A DNA stretch of 7,761 bases, from NCBI GenBank assembly GCA_019056875.1, contig DXJA01000076.1:1-7761 (forward strand). The letters run 5' to 3'. The notes below the pieces were generated by a model. The model was given only the letters and a program-made list of their open reading frames with translations. It ran no database searches and was not told the DNA's origin. The stretch is from Candidatus Jordarchaeum madagascarense (GTDB lineage Archaea; Asgardarchaeota; Jordiarchaeia; Jordiarchaeales; Jordiarchaeaceae). Below are positions 5,376 to 7,761 of this stretch, one piece after another (positions within the stretch are counted from its first letter, which is position 1; each line of letters begins with the position of its first letter). The position numbers and the translations under genes are program-made.

Positions 5376-6674
5376 CAGAATCGCCACAGCTATGGCTGTT
5401 CCTGTTCCAGCGTGGCTGTGCAGCAACGCGGTTTCCGCATTGTCGACCTGGGTTTTGCTGCTAAAGTGTTTTTTAGGAATCATCTGTTTCAATTGCCATA
5501 AGAGCTCCACACACTGTCCTATAGCGGTGGATCCCACTGGATGGCCCATACCTTCTAGTCCCCCGCTTGGGTTTACGGTGACGTCACTGTTAACATACAC
5601 TTGCCCCTCTCGGATTAGGTTTTTTCCTTCTCCGACCTTGCAAAGCATTAAATCTTCATAGGTTTGTAGCTCGCTTGAATCATAGGCATCATGAATCTCA
5701 ATTATATCTATTTCTTGAAGTGGATTTGCTATTTCCGCCATTTTGTAGGCTGTTTTTGCAGCGATCTTACATGCTCCGAAATTGGATATCTCGGGATAGG
5801 GTTCTCTAGGTTTTAGAGCGTAATCGGGATAGCGTTTCTTGGAATCTCTATTTATAGCAGACCACGTAGGACTATCCGGCCTATCTCCCGGTCTCATGAA
5901 ATCGGTACCCAAGCCTATACCGTCAATCCAAACCGGCTCATCAGTATATTTGTGAACGATGTCCTCCGCAGCTAAGACTATACATGAAGCTCCTTCGGTT
6001 AAAAGACAACAATCCATGGTTTTCAATGGCCAAGCTAAGAGTCTAGAGTTGAGCACGTCGTCAACAGTGATTTCTTTCCCTCCGTTTTCCTGTGGCCACT
6101 GAGCGTAGGGATTATCTAATGCGTAATTTTTATTCTTCACAGCTATAAGGGCAAAGTCTTCCTCCGTGTCACCATAAAGGTACATGTGTCTTGCCGCCAT
6201 AGCGGCGTAGTATCCGGTGTAGTATCCACCGGCGGGGAACTCGAAATCGGTGTCTGAGGCTAGCGCTATGAATTCATTTGCTTTGGCCGTACCAACCTCA
6301 CCCTGCTTTTCCACTCCGGTCACTAAACACACATCAGAGAGCCCAGACGCAACTAGCGCGAAACCAGCGCGTATCGCTGCGAGTGGTCCCGCTCCGCCGT
6401 CTTCAACCCTGAAGACTGGTTTTGGCGTTAAACCCAAGTAGTCGTGTATTATCCACGCCATGGCTAACTGTTGCTCAAAATGATCAGAGAAATAGGAGCA
6501 CACATGATTATCGATATCTCTTATGGTTAGGTCGGGGCAATCATCTAATGCTTCCATAAAGGCTTCCGCAACCATTTCTTCTTGATTCTCGTTTCTGGGC
6601 CGCGCATACCTTGAAATGCCACCAGTAATTATGGCAACGTTTCTCACTATATTCGGAACAAACATACTACACAA
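5367..6674 (-). CDS. Thiolase-fold protein lacking the nucleophilic cysteine
   Basis: A 435-residue thiolase-superfamily protein of the SCP2/archaeal acetyl-CoA acetyltransferase-like type. Conserved landmarks are EIHDAYDSSEL (His328) and GMGHPVGST (His378), both thiolase active-site histidine motifs. Where active members have the acyl-accepting cysteine (pattern VExxCxSG) this protein reads VEDGGAGP, with Gly94 at that position. The C-terminal CxGG-type motif reads HAGTG, with His421 in place of the second cysteine. It may be a non-acylating or structural thiolase, or use unusual chemistry. It is the first gene of an operon with the DUF35 gene, resembling two-component thiolases. The start is uncertain. 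AGGTGA (6681-6686 on the minus strand) favours TTG 6674; ATG 6665 is the alternative, and GTG 6683 overlaps the ribosome site. Fold certain, activity doubtful. Confidence 0.93.
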   Translation of the reverse strand: MCSMFVPNIVRNVAIITGGISRYARPRNENQEEMVAEAFMEALDDCPDLTIRDIDNHVCSYFSDHFEQQLAMAWIIHDYLGLTPKPVFRVEDGGAGPLAAIRAGFALVASGLSDVCLVTGVEKQGEVGTAKANEFIALASDTDFEFPAGGYYTGYYAAMAARHMYLYGDTEEDFALIAVKNKNYALDNPYAQWPQENGGKEITVDDVLNSRLLAWPLKTMDCCLLTEGASCIVLAAEDIVHKYTDEPVWIDGIGLGTDFMRPGDRPDSPTWSAINRDSKKRYPDYALKPREPYPEISNFGACKIAAKTAYKMAEIANPLQEIDIIEIHDAYDSSELQTYEDLMLCKVGEGKNLIREGQVYVNSDVTVNPSGGLEGMGHPVGSTAIGQCVELLWQLKQMIPKKHFSSKTQVDNAETALLHSHAGTGTAIAVAILRR

Positions 6675-6680
6675 ATTTTT

Positions 6681-6686
6681 CACCTT
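6681..6686 (-). promoter_or_regulatory. Ribosome binding site of the thiolase gene
   Basis: Read on the minus strand this is AGGTGA, 6 bases before TTG 6674 and 15 before ATG 6665. The spacing favours TTG 6674. A GTG at 6683 is inside the site and so is unlikely to be used. Confidence 0.55.
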
Positions 6687-6734
6687 TTTCTTGCAATAAC
6701 TAATGATTATTAACGTGAAATCAATTTAACTTTG

Positions 6735-6745
6735 TATAAAAATAT
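6735..6745 (-). promoter_or_regulatory. Possible TATA box for the thiolase/DUF35 operon
   Basis: Read on the minus strand the sequence is ATATTTTTATA, about 61-71 bases upstream of the TTG start. Transcription would begin near 6712-6716 and leave a leader of about 40 bases containing AGGTGA. Confidence 0.4.
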
Positions 6746-6814
6746 TACTGAAGGTTAAGGACATACTTGATTGCTTGTAATAAAAAACACACTCTTCCCA
6801 CCGTCCCCTGACTA

Positions 6815-6827
6815 CGAAATTTAAAGG
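6815..6827 (+). promoter_or_regulatory. BRE/TATA-like element upstream of the Nudix gene
   Basis: CGAAATTTAAAGG resembles an archaeal BRE joined to a TTTAAA TATA box. A start near 6850 would give the Nudix gene a leader of almost 90 bases. A second AT-rich site, AAAATTTAAT near 6877-6886, would give a leader of about 25 bases and may be the main promoter. TTTAAA is palindromic, so the strand is uncertain. Confidence 0.35.
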
Positions 6828-6937
6828 ATCAGCAAATCAAACAGTTTAATAGACGAATAGCAATAGTGATTATTGAAAAAATTTAATTTCAAGCGCTCGT
6901 ACAAATCAGTATTTATTGGTTAAGGAATGAATTTTTG

Positions 6938-7483
6938 ATGGAGATAATAGCTTGCGTGCGAAAGACTGATGGTGAATATGAATTCTTTCCTATGGAAAGG
7001 GAAGAAGCCCACAGAAGGGATGTCAAGCATCTTGTTATTAGGATTCTAGGTTTTAACAGTGAAGGAATGCTCCTAGTTCAGAAGAGATCACTCACCAAGA
7101 AAAGCCACCCAGGAAAGTATACGGACAGTGCTAGTGGACATGTTCTATACGAAGAAAACTTCAGTTTTGAATCCATTATAAAGAGTGCAAAGAGAGAACT
7201 CTGGGAAGAAATGGGAGTAAGAGGAGTGCTAAAACCCTACCTGGAATTGAAATTTGATGAGGAAGACCTGGAACTAAATTATGTTTTCCTCACGCTCATA
7301 AGGGAACAACCTAGATTCAACGATGAGGTAGACGCTGAAAAAAGCGGATTCAAAACCGTGGAACAGCTGAAATCAATGCTCAAAAAGGAGAAGTTTGTTA
7401 CCTTCGCCAAGGAACTCTGGGAAAAGTTCCTAACCGATTACCCAACAACCGAAGCTGTAAAACGTCTGGCAGAAAAAATGTAA
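6938..7483 (+). CDS. Nudix hydrolase resembling isopentenyl-diphosphate isomerase
   Basis: A 181-residue Nudix-fold protein. Members cleave nucleoside-diphosphate-linked compounds; the type I isopentenyl-diphosphate isomerase (Idi) branch isomerises IPP. The N-terminal part (about 30-70) has the Idi-like order of a hydrophobic strand, LLVQKRS, HPGKYTDSASGHV. The Nudix helix is E78-x7-REL-WEEMGV (86-94), with metal-binding Glu87, Glu90 and Glu91 present. Two departures are visible. The Idi catalytic Cys position (SVCGHP in E. coli Idi) is Ser66, and ten residues rather than five separate Gly67 from Glu78. Hydrolase activity is therefore likelier than IPP isomerisation. ATG 6938 is the chosen start, after AAGGAATGA (6922-6930); a TTG at 6935 adds one residue. 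The gene is divergent from the thiolase operon and has no partner in view. Confidence 0.9.
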   Translation: MEIIACVRKTDGEYEFFPMEREEAHRRDVKHLVIRILGFNSEGMLLVQKRSLTKKSHPGKYTDSASGHVLYEENFSFESIIKSAKRELWEEMGVRGVLKPYLELKFDEEDLELNYVFLTLIREQPRFNDEVDAEKSGFKTVEQLKSMLKKEKFVTFAKELWEKFLTDYPTTEAVKRLAEKM

Positions 7484-7601
7484 ACTTATCCCCCAACCAA
7501 TACCAAAAATTGACCACTTCAAACGCATTAGAATTGAACCTAAAAATAAAACTTGGAACCGGAAACAATTTGTTAATCGGTGTTGCTGGGGCTTTTAAAT
7601 A

Positions 7602-7607
7602 TTTTTT
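7602..7607 (+). terminator. T-tract after the Nudix gene
   Basis: Six T stand about 120 bases after the Nudix stop codon, which is far for a primary terminator. No closer T-tract is present, so this is the best candidate. Confidence 0.3.
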
Positions 7608-7613
7608 GCATCA

Positions 7614-7645
7614 AGTGCTGTGTTGTATAAAAAAAAAAAAGCACT
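7614..7645 (-). terminator. 12-base homopolymer within a 6-bp inverted repeat
   Basis: AGTGCT (7614-7619) and AGCACT (7640-7645) are exact reverse complements. Twelve A (7629-7640) fill much of the 20-base loop and share their last base with the right arm. On the minus strand this gives twelve T, suitable for terminating a leftward gene from beyond the right edge. That gene is not in the window, so the role is inferred. Confidence 0.35.
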
Positions 7646-7761
7646 AAGAAAAAACTAATGAAAACATCGGAAGACAGACGCACAAGGAACGAACAAAGAA
7701 CAAGGACGACGACGCAACCATAACACAAGAGATGTGACGGAAATAAGAGTGAGTATACGAC

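Larger units (their letters stand above)
7484..7761. other. Right-edge noncoding region
   Basis: No gene of useful length is visible. The region holds a T-tract after the Nudix gene, a 12-A run, and then a tail almost without T: only 10 T in 7651-7761 and none from 7668 to 7720. TTTTAAATA at 7593-7601 looks like a TATA box that could serve something further right. No tRNA was recognised. Confidence 0.5.

Noticed and set aside
5308..5661. 117-codon + strand open frame over the thiolase/DUF35 junction
   Set aside because: It overlaps two confirmed genes on the opposite strand and has no promoter or ribosome site of its own.
7658..7723. Short open frame beginning MKTSEDRRT
   Set aside because: It has only 21 codons, no ribosome site, and lies in low-complexity T-poor sequence. 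The absence of T itself removes stop codons, so openness means nothing here.
1..7761. CRISPR array, tRNA or rRNA gene, riboswitch
   Set aside because: I found no regularly spaced direct repeats and no tRNA-like arm motifs or conserved riboswitch core in the intergenic regions on reading both strands by eye.

Overview
The window looks like a piece of an anaerobic archaeal chromosome. Three things point that way. It carries a tungsten-type aldehyde:ferredoxin oxidoreductase and a thiolase gene coupled to a DUF35 (Zn-ribbon/OB-fold) gene, a pairing common in archaea. Shine-Dalgarno sites match AGGAGGTGA, several of them in front of TTG starts. Gene ends are marked by bare T-tracts rather than strong hairpins, and TATA-like boxes sit at plausible distances upstream of genes. 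I cannot name the lineage from sequence alone.

Layout, left to right. A T-rich edge (1-180) leads into a crotonase-fold gene (181-981, +), which resembles the enoyl-CoA isomerase branch more than classical hydratases. It converges on a HAD-family phosphatase (1028-1756, -). A gene-poor stretch (1757-2194) holds promoter signals, a perfect 6-bp inverted repeat and a possible decayed end of a mobile element. Next come an unrecognised 147-residue protein (2195-2638, +) and a full-length AOR-family oxidoreductase (2732-4576, +). The AOR gene converges, over a 59-bp gap with T-tracts in both directions, on a two-gene operon read leftward: a thiolase-fold protein (6674-5367) followed by a DUF35 protein (5361-4636). 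Transcribed divergently from that operon is a Nudix protein resembling isopentenyl-diphosphate isomerase (6938-7483, +). The right edge (7484-7761) has a T-tract, a 12-A run inside a weak inverted repeat, and an unusually T-poor tail.

Several genes handle acyl-CoA or carboxylate chemistry: the crotonase and the thiolase/DUF35 pair for acyl-CoA, and the AOR for aldehyde/acid interconversion. Only thiolase and DUF35 are clearly co-transcribed. The most notable pattern is that four recognisable enzymes depart from textbook active sites. The thiolase has Gly where the nucleophilic Cys should be. The crotonase lacks both hydratase glutamates. The AOR has His for Asp in its second pterin-contact motif. 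The Nudix protein has Ser at the isomerase Cys position and an insertion in its Nudix box. The thiolase/DUF35 pair is the best candidate for something not yet described. These calls come from reading motifs by eye, without alignment or database search.
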